From Falsiphaeobacter marinintestinus (GTDB taxonomy: Bacteria; Pseudomonadota; Alphaproteobacteria; Rhodobacterales; Rhodobacteraceae): 64,000 nucleotides of DNA. This document shows positions 26,144 to 35,787 of the stretch, piece after piece. A program made the translations under genes and the position numbers. The stretch is from NCBI RefSeq assembly GCF_007923355.1, contig NZ_VOGO01000013.1:30550-94549 (forward strand). The letters are read 5' to 3'. Each line of letters opens with the position of its first letter. The first letter of the stretch is position 1. The notes under the pieces are model-generated. The model was not told the DNA's origin. It worked only from the letters and a program-made list of their open reading frames with translations, and ran no database searches.

Positions 26144-26845
26144 TCACACCATCTGGATCACGTCTTTTTCCACCGCCAGCATGTACCCACGCCGGGCGAT
26201 GTTCTTGACCAGCAACTCACTCACCATCTGGTTGCCCAAGGTATCGCGCAGCCGTTTGATGCGTGTGGCCCCGGCCGCTTCTTCGCAATCGGCCGAGTTC
26301 TTGCCCGAGACCATCGCCTCAATCTCGATCCCCGACAGCACGTCGTCATCCATCCGCGCCTCGGCCAGAACCGACAGAGTCTCCATCGCTGCGGCGGTCA
26401 GCTTGAAATCCATGTTGTTCAGGTAAACCGTGTTTTCCTCGCGGCTGATCAACAGCGAATTCACCTGAATCCCGGCGCGTTCGATCTGGGCCATGCGGCG
26501 GTTGAACGCCACCAGAAGCACCAGAAACACCAGCGCCGCGACCATCATCGCGGTGGCAAAGACCAACAGCACAAAAATCACCATCCGGTAACTGGCCAGG
26601 GTATCGGAAAATGCAGTGCCCGATTGCGCCAGAATCTCAAGCAGCTTGATCTCGGCCTGGGTGGTTAGATCGTTCTCGACAAACACCTGTTCGACTCGCG
26701 CGTTGAACGCGTTGGCGTCTGGCAGGGTCAGCAACAGCACGGTTCCGGCCACAACCAGAATAGCGACAATCGCGCCGATCCCGAGGCCGACCATCCGGGT
26801 GCCCGACCGGCGGGCGTCAGAAGCGGAGATAATATTGTCCGGCAT
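26144..26845 (-). CDS. Membrane-anchored winged-helix regulator, two TM, C-terminal DNA-binding domain
   Basis: From the ATG at 26845 the protein has 233 residues. TM1 is about residues 18-40 (MVGLGIGAIVAILVVAGTVL) and TM2 about 87-112, with a periplasmic stretch of about 45 residues between. The C-terminal 100 residues end in a region like OmpR/ToxR winged helices: LSGIEIEAMV, then RIKRLRDTLGNQMVSELLVK and IARRGYML, where the last is the typical wing. The order is reversed compared with ToxR/CadC, whose winged helix is N-terminal. The start lies inside the preceding small exported gene (29-base overlap), so the two are coupled. No receiver domain is present. Confidence 0.65.
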   Translation of the reverse strand: MPDNIISASDARRSGTRMVGLGIGAIVAILVVAGTVLLLTLPDANAFNARVEQVFVENDLTTQAEIKLLEILAQSGTAFSDTLASYRMVIFVLLVFATAMMVAALVFLVLLVAFNRRMAQIERAGIQVNSLLISREENTVYLNNMDFKLTAAAMETLSVLAEARMDDDVLSGIEIEAMVSGKNSADCEEAAGATRIKRLRDTLGNQMVSELLVKNIARRGYMLAVEKDVIQMV

Positions 26846-27107
26846 CAGCCTTCCTTTGCTGCAAACCTTCGGGACCAAACACCGAGAGGACGTTCAGCAA
26901 CGTCCACCCGTTCTGCTGCAACCGCTGCGCCGCTTCGCTGCGGGCGGCAGCCTTGTCACAGGATTGGGCTAACTGGATCACGCCATAATGCAGGCGCAGC
27001 GGGTTGTCGCGCTTGGCTTTGTAATCGGCATAACACTCGGCAGAAAACGCCGGTGCCGCCAACATCAGGCCCGCGATCAGGGCAAGGATATGGGTTCTGA
27101 GTCTCAT
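26817..27107 (-). CDS. Small exported protein, partner of membrane winged-helix gene
   Basis: This 96-residue protein has a signal peptide ending near APAFSAECY (residue 22). The mature 74 residues are mostly helical with two cysteines (ECYADYK and AQSCDKAA) that could form one disulfide. Its coding sequence overlaps the start of the membrane winged-helix gene by 29 bases in another frame, a strong sign of co-translation. A role as periplasmic ligand or modulator of that regulator is an inference. I do not recognise the family. Confidence 0.6.
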   Translation of the reverse strand: MRLRTHILALIAGLMLAAPAFSAECYADYKAKRDNPLRLHYGVIQLAQSCDKAAARSEAAQRLQQNGWTLLNVLSVFGPEGLQQRKADAGQYYLRF

Positions 27108-27284
27108 GCCCCCACCCTGCTGTGAAACGCTTGGTTATTCAATGACAACAGGGGCCTGAACGGTGCGTTATCCAATAACAGGGGGGTGATATTGCCTGTC
27201 TTTCGGGGTCGGGGCCAGTGTTGGGTCATCAACCGTCCACACAATCGGACACCCCATCACACCGACCCCGAAAGGACCCTCGAC

Positions 27285-27773
27285 ATGCACCGCAAATTCA
27301 TCGCCATGATCTGTGCCTCCGCCCTTGCCGTTACGGCCTTTACCGCTCCCGCCCGCGCCGACGATGATGTCGCCAAGATGATCGCGGGCCTTGCCGTTCT
27401 CGCCATCATCGGTGCGGCAATCAACGATCACAATGACAACGACACCGTGGTCGTCCAGCGCCGCGCCCAGCCATATTACCCGCCGCAGAACCCCGGGCAT
27501 TCTTATTCGGTCCGTCCGCCGCAGGTGGTCCAGCCCAAGCCGCTGCCGCGTCAGATCACCCGGTATGACCTGCCGAGAAGCTGTCTCAAGACCGTGCGCC
27601 GTGGCCGGGACGAGTTCAAGATTTTGGGCGGCAATTGCCTGCAGAACAACTATCGCCTGACCGACTCGCTGCCGAAGGCCTGCAAGGTTCAGGTGCAGGG
27701 CAACAAGGGCACTCGCGCCGGGTACAAGCCCCATTGCCTGCGGGAACGCGGCTATAACCTCAGCCGCAAGTAA
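27285..27773 (+). CDS. Exported basic hypothetical protein
   Basis: The ATG at 27285 follows GAAAGGA (27270-27276) and gives 162 residues. A signal peptide ends near APARADDD (residue 26), followed by a second hydrophobic stretch (AGLAVLAIIGAAIN), a Pro/Gln-rich linker and a basic C-terminal domain with three or four Cys (RSCLKTVRR, GNCLQNN, KACKVQV, HCLRERGY). The four cysteines suggest two disulfides. The family is not recognised. A strong terminator follows at 27822-27857. An upstream reading from 27186 is less likely because it lacks a signal sequence. Confidence 0.65.
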   Translation: MHRKFIAMICASALAVTAFTAPARADDDVAKMIAGLAVLAIIGAAINDHNDNDTVVVQRRAQPYYPPQNPGHSYSVRPPQVVQPKPLPRQITRYDLPRSCLKTVRRGRDEFKILGGNCLQNNYRLTDSLPKACKVQVQGNKGTRAGYKPHCLRERGYNLSRK

Positions 27774-27821
27774 CCCGACAATCGAGCAGAAGAGGGGCAG
27801 CCAAGCCCCCACTGACCAAGG

Positions 27822-27857
27822 TCGCGCCGTTCGGGAAACCGGGCGGCGCGATTTTTT
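27822..27857 (+). terminator. Intrinsic terminator after the exported basic protein gene
   Basis: TCGCGCCG (27822-27829) pairs with CGGCGCGA (27844-27851) and is followed directly by TTTTTT (27852-27857). It ends the transcript of the preceding gene before the SulP gene. Confidence 0.85.
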
Positions 27858-27989
27858 GTCCGCAACCGGACTTTCCACTTGCAACCACCCAATCAGAGGC
27901 GCAGCTTGCCAGTGAATGCGCCGCACCGGTCAATTTCGGGCCCCCATGTGCCACGCATCGATCCTGTCATCTGGCTTACGGACCCAACC

Positions 27990-29252
27990 ATGAAGCCGAA
28001 GATTCTGACCTCTATGGGCGATTATTCGTCCGAGGCGCTGCGCGCCGATGTCCTTGCGGGCATCACTGTTGGTATGGTTGCACTGCCGCTCAGCCTTGCC
28101 ATCGCAATTGCCTCTGGCGCTCCCCCAGAAACCGGGCTGGTCACGGCGATCATCGCGGGCCTGCTGATTTCTTTGTTCGGCGGCAGCCGTGTGCAGATCG
28201 GCGGCCCGACCGGAGCCTTCATCGTCGTGGTTTATGGCGTGGTTCAGGATCACGGGTATCAAGGATTGGTTCTGGCGACGTTCATGGCCGGGCTGATCCT
28301 GCTGGTCGCCGGGTTTCTGCGCTTGGGTAAACTGATCCGGTACGTCCCCGAACCGGTGATCAACGGGTTCACCATTGGCATCGCCGTGATCATCGCCACC
28401 AGCCAGCTCAAGGACATTCTGGGCCTCGACATGGCGCAGGTGCCTGCGGATTTCATCGAAAAGGTTCCGGCGTTATGGGCGGCCCGGGCGACCTTTGATA
28501 CCAGCAGCGTAATCCTCGGGCTGATCACCATTGTGGCCATCGTTGCGCTGCGCCGACTGTTCCCCAAGTTTCCGGGCCTGATCTTTGCGGTCGCGGGCAC
28601 TTCCGCCCTTGCGGCTTGGCTGCACCTGCCTGCCGATACCATCTTCTCTCGCTTCGGTGCGCTGCCATCTCACTTGCCGACGCCTGCCTTCCCACAGATG
28701 TCGATGGCCACTGTGACCGAATTGCTGCCCTCGGCCATCGTCATTGCGTTCCTTGCGGGCATTGAATCGCTGCTGTCCGCCATCGTTGCCGACCGCATGA
28801 TCGGTGGCCACCATCGCTCAAACGCCGAACTGCTGGCCCAAGGGGCCGCCAATCTGGGCTCGGCCCTGTTCGGCGGCCTGCCTGCAACCGGGGCCATTGC
28901 CCGCACCGCGACCAACGTGCGGGCGGGCGGGCGCACACCCGTGGCGGGCATCGTTCATGCGCTGACTGTCTTGTTGGTGATGATGCTGGCGGCGCCGCTG
29001 GCCGGATACCTGGCCATGCCAGCGCTTGCGGGCCTGCTGATCCTGACCGCCTGGAACATGAGCGAACCGCAAAACTGGAAAACCTATGTCTCGGGTCGGC
29101 GGTCTGATGCCATTTTGATGCTGCTGACGCTGGTCCTGACGGTTCTGGCCGACCTGACCGTTGCAATCGGGGTCGGCGTTGCCGTCGGACTGGCCCTGCG
29201 CCTGATACGGCGTGACGTTCCACCAGAAGACTGGACGCCGCCTCAACACTGA
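27990..29252 (+). CDS. SulP-family anion transporter lacking a STAS domain
   Basis: From the ATG at 27990 (MKPKILTSMGDYSSEALRAD) the protein has 420 residues and about 12 TM segments. SulP hallmarks are ITVGMVALPLSLAIAIASGA near residue 27, GGSRVQIGGPTGAF near 65 and the GLPATGAIARTATNVRAGGR block near 300. Typical SulP proteins (about 500-600 residues) end with a cytoplasmic STAS domain; this one stops soon after the last TM, so the STAS domain is absent. Sulfate, bicarbonate or another anion could be the substrate. An upstream start at 27879 would add 37 residues without recognisable character. Confidence 0.85.
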   Translation: MKPKILTSMGDYSSEALRADVLAGITVGMVALPLSLAIAIASGAPPETGLVTAIIAGLLISLFGGSRVQIGGPTGAFIVVVYGVVQDHGYQGLVLATFMAGLILLVAGFLRLGKLIRYVPEPVINGFTIGIAVIIATSQLKDILGLDMAQVPADFIEKVPALWAARATFDTSSVILGLITIVAIVALRRLFPKFPGLIFAVAGTSALAAWLHLPADTIFSRFGALPSHLPTPAFPQMSMATVTELLPSAIVIAFLAGIESLLSAIVADRMIGGHHRSNAELLAQGAANLGSALFGGLPATGAIARTATNVRAGGRTPVAGIVHALTVLLVMMLAAPLAGYLAMPALAGLLILTAWNMSEPQNWKTYVSGRRSDAILMLLTLVLTVLADLTVAIGVGVAVGLALRLIRRDVPPEDWTPPQH

Positions 29253-29297
29253 TCAAAGCCCCTTGCATCCTATCGCGCGCGCAGGCAGCACAGGAGG

Positions 29298-29915
29298 ATG
29301 ACAACGCCCGATGACAGCCTTGAATGCGCCGCCCAAGCGCGGGGATTCCTGCGGATCGCAGGAGTAGACGAAGTCGGCCGCGGCCCGCTGGCCGGGCCGG
29401 TGACCGCCGCCGCCGTGGTTTTGGATCTTGAACAGGTGCCCGAGGGCCTGAACGACTCCAAGCAGCTCAGCCTCAAACGCCGCACTCTGCTTGAGCCTTT
29501 GATCGCGGAAAAGGCCCAGGTCTCAATCGCCCACGCCAGCGTCGCCGAGATCGACCAGATCAATATCCTGCGCGCCAGCCACCTTGCCATGGAGCGCGCA
29601 ATCGCCGCGCTGGATCCGCCGCCTGATTTCGCCCTGATTGATGGCAATCGCATCCCGCGCGAATTGATGATCCCGGCGCAGGCGGTGGTCAAAGGTGACA
29701 CCCGTTCCGTGTCGATTGCAGCGGCCTCAATTATGGCCAAAATGTGTCGCGATCGGCTCATGGTGGATTTGGCGCAACAGCATCCCGGTTATGGCTGGGA
29801 AACCAACGCCGGGTATCCGTCAAAAAGCCACAAAGCGGCGCTGGTCAAATTCGGTGTAACCCCACACCATAGACGTTCGTTCAAACCGGTCCACAATATC
29901 TTGTATCAAGAATAA
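29298..29915 (+). CDS. rnhB: Ribonuclease HII
   Basis: This 205-residue protein is RNase HII, which cuts RNA in RNA-DNA hybrids and removes single ribonucleotides from DNA. The active-site start IAGVDEVGRGPLAGPVTAAA (Asp-Glu pair) is near residue 20, ALIDGN carries another acidic ligand near 113, and KGDTRSVSIAAASIMAKMCR follows. It lies directly upstream of ccrM, an arrangement seen in other alphaproteobacteria. Length is normal. The codon chosen as start is the ATG at 29298. Confidence 0.95.
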   Translation: MTTPDDSLECAAQARGFLRIAGVDEVGRGPLAGPVTAAAVVLDLEQVPEGLNDSKQLSLKRRTLLEPLIAEKAQVSIAHASVAEIDQINILRASHLAMERAIAALDPPPDFALIDGNRIPRELMIPAQAVVKGDTRSVSIAAASIMAKMCRDRLMVDLAQQHPGYGWETNAGYPSKSHKAALVKFGVTPHHRRSFKPVHNILYQE

Positions 29916-29928
29916 TTTGTAACCTACT

Positions 29929-29966
29929 GATTCAAAAAGAATTTGACCGCGAATCGCCTTTGACTC
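29929..29966 (+). promoter_or_regulatory. Cluster of three GANTC sites upstream of ccrM
   Basis: GATTC (29929-29933), GAATC (29951-29955) and GACTC (29962-29966) fall within 38 bases, 52 to 89 bases before the ccrM start. These are CcrM target sites. In Caulobacter the ccrM promoter carries such sites and its activity depends on their methylation state, so the same feedback is plausible here. Confidence 0.5.
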
Positions 29967-29975
29967 ATCCTATGA

Positions 29976-31121
<1,146 letters not shown>

Positions 31122-31184
31122 CCCACACCTCGACTTATCAAAGTTACCGCCGGTGCCTGTGGCCTGACACAAGGCACTCAACTT

Positions 31185-31214
31185 GACCCCGCCATTCTAT
31201 GGCGGGGTCTTTTT
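31185..31214 (+). terminator. Intrinsic terminator after ccrM
   Basis: GACCCCGCCA (31185-31194) and TGGCGGGGTC (31200-31209) form a perfect 10-base stem with a 5-base loop and are followed by TTTTT. It ends ccrM. It is also 20 bases past the stop of the convergent Hint gene and may serve it less efficiently, since no T run lies on that side. Confidence 0.9.
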
Positions 31215-31234
31215 CATGTTTGCAAAGACCGCGT

Positions 31235-32167
31235 CTAAGCCGCGTCTTGTTCTGAGATCAACTGTCGAACTGATGCTGGCAACTGCCGTGCACTCATCGC
31301 GCGCGGATAGGGCAGTTCCTTGATGTCGCCAGCTTTGTCGTAGAAGGCTTCGTACTCGCCATGATTCTGGAAAGTCCGACGCGAGACGTTGTCGATGAAG
31401 GTCTCTGAGGGCGAGCCATTTGCCAGGATGATCTCATGGTTCTCGGTTTCGATGTGATAGACCGTGAAAGTGTCGCCAAGTTCCGCAAGTGGAACACGGA
31501 TGATCGTGGTGCCATTCACCATAGCGCCAGCATGGCACAGAACACTGTCCAGCAGCATCGCGTGATTGTTGGTCACAGTCAGATCCGAATGTGGCAGGCC
31601 GTCGCCAAGCGATCCGGCAGTCATCCGAATTGGGCGCAGATGTTCCGCTGGATGAAAGATTTTCGCCATCGTTTTGGCACCCAACCATCTGACAGCCACT
31701 TCTTTTCCGTCTGCGGTCAACACCAAGTCGCCCGCTTTCAAAGTCTCGACGGCGCGCTCTCCGTTTGGCGTTGCGATCAGCGTACCGGCCGCAAAACAAA
31801 CAGGGTAGGGGTTCGTATCGAAGTCACCGCTGTCAATAACATTGGGTAGATCGGCCGTAGCGGCTGCTTCGTCCAATGTACTAAAAATATATGCTTGGTC
31901 TGTGTCTGGGTCACCGTCAGAATCTTCCTGATAGATTACGAGGTAAAGTTCACCTGACGAAGACGTGTAGGTTCCTGCGAACTCTCCAAAATAGTCGGTG
32001 CCGCCAACGTTAATCGTCAGAGTTTCACCGACTGTGAATTCACTACTCCCGGCATCGTTGTCGGATACAACTCCATCGACGTCGGTATGGTTGCCTGAAT
32101 CCTTGTAGTTGTGACTGTTCCCATTTCGTTCATATTCTAAAACGGAACTGTAAGACCAATCTGCCAT
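31235..32167 (-). CDS. Hint-domain protein A
   Basis: From the ATG at 32167, preceded by GGGAGGGA, the protein has 310 residues. The first about 125 residues are acidic, Gly/Thr/Asp-rich and beta-like. The Hint domain begins at CFAAGTLIATPNGE with the nucleophilic Cys, continues with TVTNNHAMLL carrying the TxxH motif, and ends near NHEIILANG. Such Hint_2 modules occur in secreted proteins of Rhodobacterales; self-cleavage at the Cys is likely but unproven. The last 24 residues (PYPRAMSARQLPASVRQLIS plus a short acidic end) are almost identical to those of paralog B. The gene has no classic signal peptide. Confidence 0.8.
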   Translation of the reverse strand: MADWSYSSVLEYERNGNSHNYKDSGNHTDVDGVVSDNDAGSSEFTVGETLTINVGGTDYFGEFAGTYTSSSGELYLVIYQEDSDGDPDTDQAYIFSTLDEAAATADLPNVIDSGDFDTNPYPVCFAAGTLIATPNGERAVETLKAGDLVLTADGKEVAVRWLGAKTMAKIFHPAEHLRPIRMTAGSLGDGLPHSDLTVTNNHAMLLDSVLCHAGAMVNGTTIIRVPLAELGDTFTVYHIETENHEIILANGSPSETFIDNVSRRTFQNHGEYEAFYDKAGDIKELPYPRAMSARQLPASVRQLISEQDAA

Positions 32168-32273
32168 GTATCCCTCCCTGGACCAGTTTGACCCCGATAG
32201 TCGAAACAACGACCAACGCGAGGGCTATATAAAAATACAAACCGCAAAAAAAATTGGCGGCCTTCGAAAATGC

Positions 32274-32298
32274 GACCCCACCATTTTTTGGTGGGGTC
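32274..32298 (-). terminator. Terminator-like stem after Hint gene B
   Basis: GACCCCACCA (32274-32283) and TGGTGGGGTC (32289-32298) form a perfect 10-base stem, located 26 bases past the Hint B stop. On the minus strand it is followed by GCATTTTCG. The stem closely resembles that after Hint gene A (31185-31209), suggesting the tail of the gene was duplicated with it. Confidence 0.65.
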
Positions 32299-32324
32299 TG
32301 TATTCATATTCGTTGTTGTTGAGC

Positions 32325-33299
32325 TTAAGCCGCGTCTTCCCTTGAGATCAACTGGCGAACTGATGCTGGCAACTGCCGGGCACTCATCGCGCGAGGATAG
32401 GGCAGTTCTGCCATGTCGCGGACCTCGCCGTACATTTTCTCGAACTCGGAAAAGTTGTGGAAAATTCGGCGCGAAACATTGTCGATGAAGGTTTCAGTGG
32501 GCGCCCCGTTTGCCAGGATGATCTCATGGTTCTCGGTTTCGACATGATAGGTCGTAAAGGTCTGCCCCATTTCTTCCAACGGAACCCGGACTATGGTCGA
32601 CCCATTGACCAAAGCGCTGGCATGGCACAGGACGCCATCCAGAAGCATCGCGTGATTGGCTGTCACCGTCAGATCCGAATGCGGAAGACCCTTGCCAAGC
32701 GACCCGGCAGCAAAGCGCACGGGGCTCAGTTCTTCTGCCGGACGGAAGATAGCTGCGATGGTCCGCCGTCCCAACCATTTCACTGGCACCGGCTGGCCTT
32801 CGCTATTCAGAACCAGGTCTCCGGCATCCAGCGATTCCACGGGTTTCTCGCCATCTGGAGTTGCGATCAGACTGCCAATCAGAAAACAGGGCGTGTATGC
32901 GCCAGCGTCAAACTCGGGGTCTCCTGTGTTGATGACGTTTGGAAGGGCTGCATTGGTCGAAGCCGCGTCTGCAGGGCTGAACACGAAGCCAATATTTGGA
33001 TCGCTTTGATCTTCAAGAACGATGCCGGTGACGCCATTGATCGTGTAGGTGCCCACATAGTCCAACGTGACGATGTCCCCGGAATTATAATCCGGAAAGT
33101 CGTCAGCAATAGCTGGGGTAACGTTGAACGTGAAGGAATCCCCGGACTCAAAGGTATCGCCAACCGCTCCGTCGTCAGCAAAAGTCTCCCCGTCATCCAG
33201 TGTGCCGCTTTGCGTTGAGAAGTCGCCGGTGTTCTTGAAATTGATGCTGTTTCCGGTGCGGTCGTACTGAATAACCGATAAAAAATCGAATGATGCCAT
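32325..33299 (-). CDS. Hint-domain protein B (paralog of A)
   Basis: This 324-residue paralog has the same build. The N-terminus is alignable (VIQYDRTGNSINFKNTGDF here, VLEYERNGNSHNYKDSGNH in A) but the next 100 residues diverge. The Hint part begins at PCFLIGSLIATPDGE, keeps TVTANHAMLLD (TxxH) and NHEIILANG, and ends with the shared C-terminal block. Conservation is far higher in the Hint and C-terminal parts than in the N-terminal part. The two genes are read in the same direction with 157 bases between them. A secreted, self-processing surface or matrix protein is the likely class. Confidence 0.8.
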   Translation of the reverse strand: MASFDFLSVIQYDRTGNSINFKNTGDFSTQSGTLDDGETFADDGAVGDTFESGDSFTFNVTPAIADDFPDYNSGDIVTLDYVGTYTINGVTGIVLEDQSDPNIGFVFSPADAASTNAALPNVINTGDPEFDAGAYTPCFLIGSLIATPDGEKPVESLDAGDLVLNSEGQPVPVKWLGRRTIAAIFRPAEELSPVRFAAGSLGKGLPHSDLTVTANHAMLLDGVLCHASALVNGSTIVRVPLEEMGQTFTTYHVETENHEIILANGAPTETFIDNVSRRIFHNFSEFEKMYGEVRDMAELPYPRAMSARQLPASVRQLISREDAA

Positions 33300-33535
33300 G
33301 ATCTACTCCTGAAGGCGTTTCGAAAATCGATTTAGGAGGCTGAAGCGATTCGGCCAGAAAAACCTTAGAAACAGTACATCCGCGCGACGTTCAGGCAACC
33401 AAGCCAGAGTCACGGTACTGGCCTGCCCAAAAATGATGCACACACAATTTGCTTTGGATAAGTCCATAACGCACTGGTTTTGCGATTGGCGCCCACAGGG
33501 CTTATGTACCGACCTGAAACGATAAGGACAGTACC

Positions 33536-34909
33536 ATGGCAGATGCCGCAATTCCGCTGGCGCAGGCGGATCAGACCACCCCCGAGGTGGAAGAGCTGAA
33601 CAAATACACCCGCGCCACGCTGGAACGGCACAAACGCGAAGGTCTGGATCTTGCGATCAAGGCGCGCTGGATCACCATGGCGGTGGTTGGCGTGCTTATC
33701 GCGTTTCTGCGGCAGGACTGGGACGTGCTGTATTACGAAGGGATCCTGGCCCTGATCGCTCTGAACGGCTGGTTCCAGCGTCGCGCGGGCCGGGTCGGCC
33801 AGTCGCGTGTCGAACTGGCTTTGCTGTTCGTCGACCTTCTGATCATGACCGTGGGCATGATCGCGCCAAACCCGCTCAGCAGCGACAGCCTGCCGCTGGC
33901 CATGCAGATGCGGTTCGAAAACTTCCTGTATTTCTTTATTATCCTTGCCGCAGGCACGATGGCCTATTCCTGGCGCACCGTGATGGCCATCGGCACCTGG
34001 ACGGCGGGCATGTGGGCCATTGGCATCGGGCTGGCCTGGTGGTTCGCGACCCCGGTTCCCGGTCTTACCGAAGCTGCCGAACAGGCTTTTGGCGACTATC
34101 CTCGCCTGGCCGAGATCATGGACCCGAACAGCTTCCAGCTGGATCTGCGCTTTCAGGAAATCGTCGTCTTCCTTCTTGTCGCGCTAACCTTGGGCTTTTC
34201 GGCGCGCCGCTTTGACCAATTGCTGCTCAGCAACGCGGGGCTTGAACGTGAACGGGCCAACCTGTCGCGCTATTTCTCGCCCAACGTGGTCGAAGAACTG
34301 TCAAACAATGACGAACCGCTGAAACAAGTGCGCCAGCAGAACATCGGTGTGCTGTTCATCGACATCGTCGGCTTTACGAGCTTTGCTGCCGGTCGCGATC
34401 CTTACGAGGTGATCGAAGTATTGCGCGGGTTCCATGCCCGGATGGAGGCCGAGGTGTTTCGCCATAACGGCACGCTCGACAAATATCTTGGCGACGGCCT
34501 TATGGCGACCTTCGGAACCCCATTGGCAGGGGATCGCGACGCCACCAACGCCTTGGAATGCGCGCGGTCTATGATCGAAGTGATCGACCGCTGGAACACC
34601 GATCGTCGCCGGGCTGGCGAGCCCGAGATTTGTGCCGGGATCGGCATCCACTATGGCTCAGCCGTATTGGGCGATATCGGTGCGAACCAGCTGGAATTCG
34701 CGGTCATCGGCACGGCGGTCAATGTCTCAAGCCGGCTTGAGGCTCTGACGCGCACCCACCAGTGCCGCCTTGTCATGAGCGATGAACTCCGCTCCCGGGT
34801 TCAGGAAGAAGGTGAAGCCGCACCCGAATTGCTGGAGGGTTTCAAGCAAATGCCCTATCAGGAAATCCGCGGCATCGAAGGTCGCCGCACGATCTGGACC
34901 CTTGGCTAA
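33536..34909 (+). CDS. Membrane adenylate cyclase, class III, six-TM type
   Basis: This 457-residue protein has an N-terminal membrane domain with about six TM segments (about 43-60, 66-82, 98-118, 130-160, 162-180 and 205-225) and a C-terminal class III cyclase domain from about 255. The metal-binding Asp is in VLFIDIVGFTSF, and the second in LDKYLGDGLMATFG. The LEFAVIGTAVNVSSRLEAL block carries the transition-state Asn and Arg. The adenine-selecting position reads Glu rather than Asp, as is seen in several proteobacterial enzymes. cAMP is the expected product. It is divergent from the Hint genes. Confidence 0.88.
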   Translation: MADAAIPLAQADQTTPEVEELNKYTRATLERHKREGLDLAIKARWITMAVVGVLIAFLRQDWDVLYYEGILALIALNGWFQRRAGRVGQSRVELALLFVDLLIMTVGMIAPNPLSSDSLPLAMQMRFENFLYFFIILAAGTMAYSWRTVMAIGTWTAGMWAIGIGLAWWFATPVPGLTEAAEQAFGDYPRLAEIMDPNSFQLDLRFQEIVVFLLVALTLGFSARRFDQLLLSNAGLERERANLSRYFSPNVVEELSNNDEPLKQVRQQNIGVLFIDIVGFTSFAAGRDPYEVIEVLRGFHARMEAEVFRHNGTLDKYLGDGLMATFGTPLAGDRDATNALECARSMIEVIDRWNTDRRRAGEPEICAGIGIHYGSAVLGDIGANQLEFAVIGTAVNVSSRLEALTRTHQCRLVMSDELRSRVQEEGEAAPELLEGFKQMPYQEIRGIEGRRTIWTLG

Positions 34910-34982
34910 GGCATACTCCACCGGCGATGCACCTGATCCGGGGGCAGCACATGCCGGGTCAGGACGTCTGTGCGCAAAACCC

Positions 34983-35723
34983 TTAATCTGGGTTTGGAAC
35001 CTTCAGATAGTCTTCCTTTGGTATCTTCACGATCCCCCTGATCCCAAGCAGCAGCCTGTCGTCATCTTGCAGATCCGCGATCGCCTTTGTGACCGCCTCG
35101 AAAATGGCGTCGGCATCGTTGCCCGGTGCCGTGATCAGCGGCAAGCCGGGCGTGGGTTTTGTCCACTCCAGAACACGCAGCTCTTTCGTAAAAGGTTCAT
35201 ACCTTTCGATATTGCGCCAGGTCACGGCATCCAGTGATGCAATGTCCGCCCGTCCATCGGCCACGGCCTTGGCGGATTCAAGATGTGCTTCGGTTTGCAG
35301 GCGATCTTCGAACCAAAAGCCCCTCGGCGTCACATGCCAATACGGCGCGGCATATCCCGATTGCGAGAACGTTTGATTATACGCAAACCGGGCACCCATG
35401 AACGCATCCATGTCGGTTTGAGGGGCGTTTGCCCGGACAACCAGCGCGCTACGGTAATACCCGGGCGGGCAACCGGCTATGCCAAAATCCGGCGTGCCCA
35501 CCAGTTCAACCTTGTCATGCAACCACGTTCGATAAGGCATCCCACAGGTTTGGCTTAGAACCAGTTCAGGATGGTTCCAGACAAAAAACTCTTCGCTGTC
35601 CTGTGACAGCGTTTCGGGGCTGTCGATACCCGCATCCCGCAGTGCGGTACGGATCAACTGCCAATAGCGGTCATGCGCGCCTGCTAGTTCGGGGCGCCGA
35701 TACATCATCAGATTGGCAATCAT
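34983..35723 (-). CDS. PhnD-like phosphate/phosphonate-type binding protein, no signal peptide
   Basis: From the ATG at 35723 (MIANLMMYRRPEL), preceded by AAAGGAAA, the protein has 246 residues. The fold matches the PhnD/TauT-type periplasmic binding superfamily: LSQTCGMPYRTWL near residue 55, then VELVGTPDFG, a YYRSALVVRANA strand, the SGYAAPYWHVTP hinge region near 120, and ADGRADIASLDAVTW near 155. No signal peptide is visible from either start, and no ABC permease or ATPase genes are nearby. It is therefore an orphan solute-binding protein, possibly cytoplasmic. It lies 64 bases after a soluble cyclase gene in the same direction. Confidence 0.65.
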   Translation of the reverse strand: MIANLMMYRRPELAGAHDRYWQLIRTALRDAGIDSPETLSQDSEEFFVWNHPELVLSQTCGMPYRTWLHDKVELVGTPDFGIAGCPPGYYRSALVVRANAPQTDMDAFMGARFAYNQTFSQSGYAAPYWHVTPRGFWFEDRLQTEAHLESAKAVADGRADIASLDAVTWRNIERYEPFTKELRVLEWTKPTPGLPLITAPGNDADAIFEAVTKAIADLQDDDRLLLGIRGIVKIPKEDYLKVPNPD

Positions 35724-35787
35724 CGAACAGGATTTCCTTTCACGGGTCGCTGCAAATTGAAGTTTCAGTGACGGTTTGGCACGGGTC

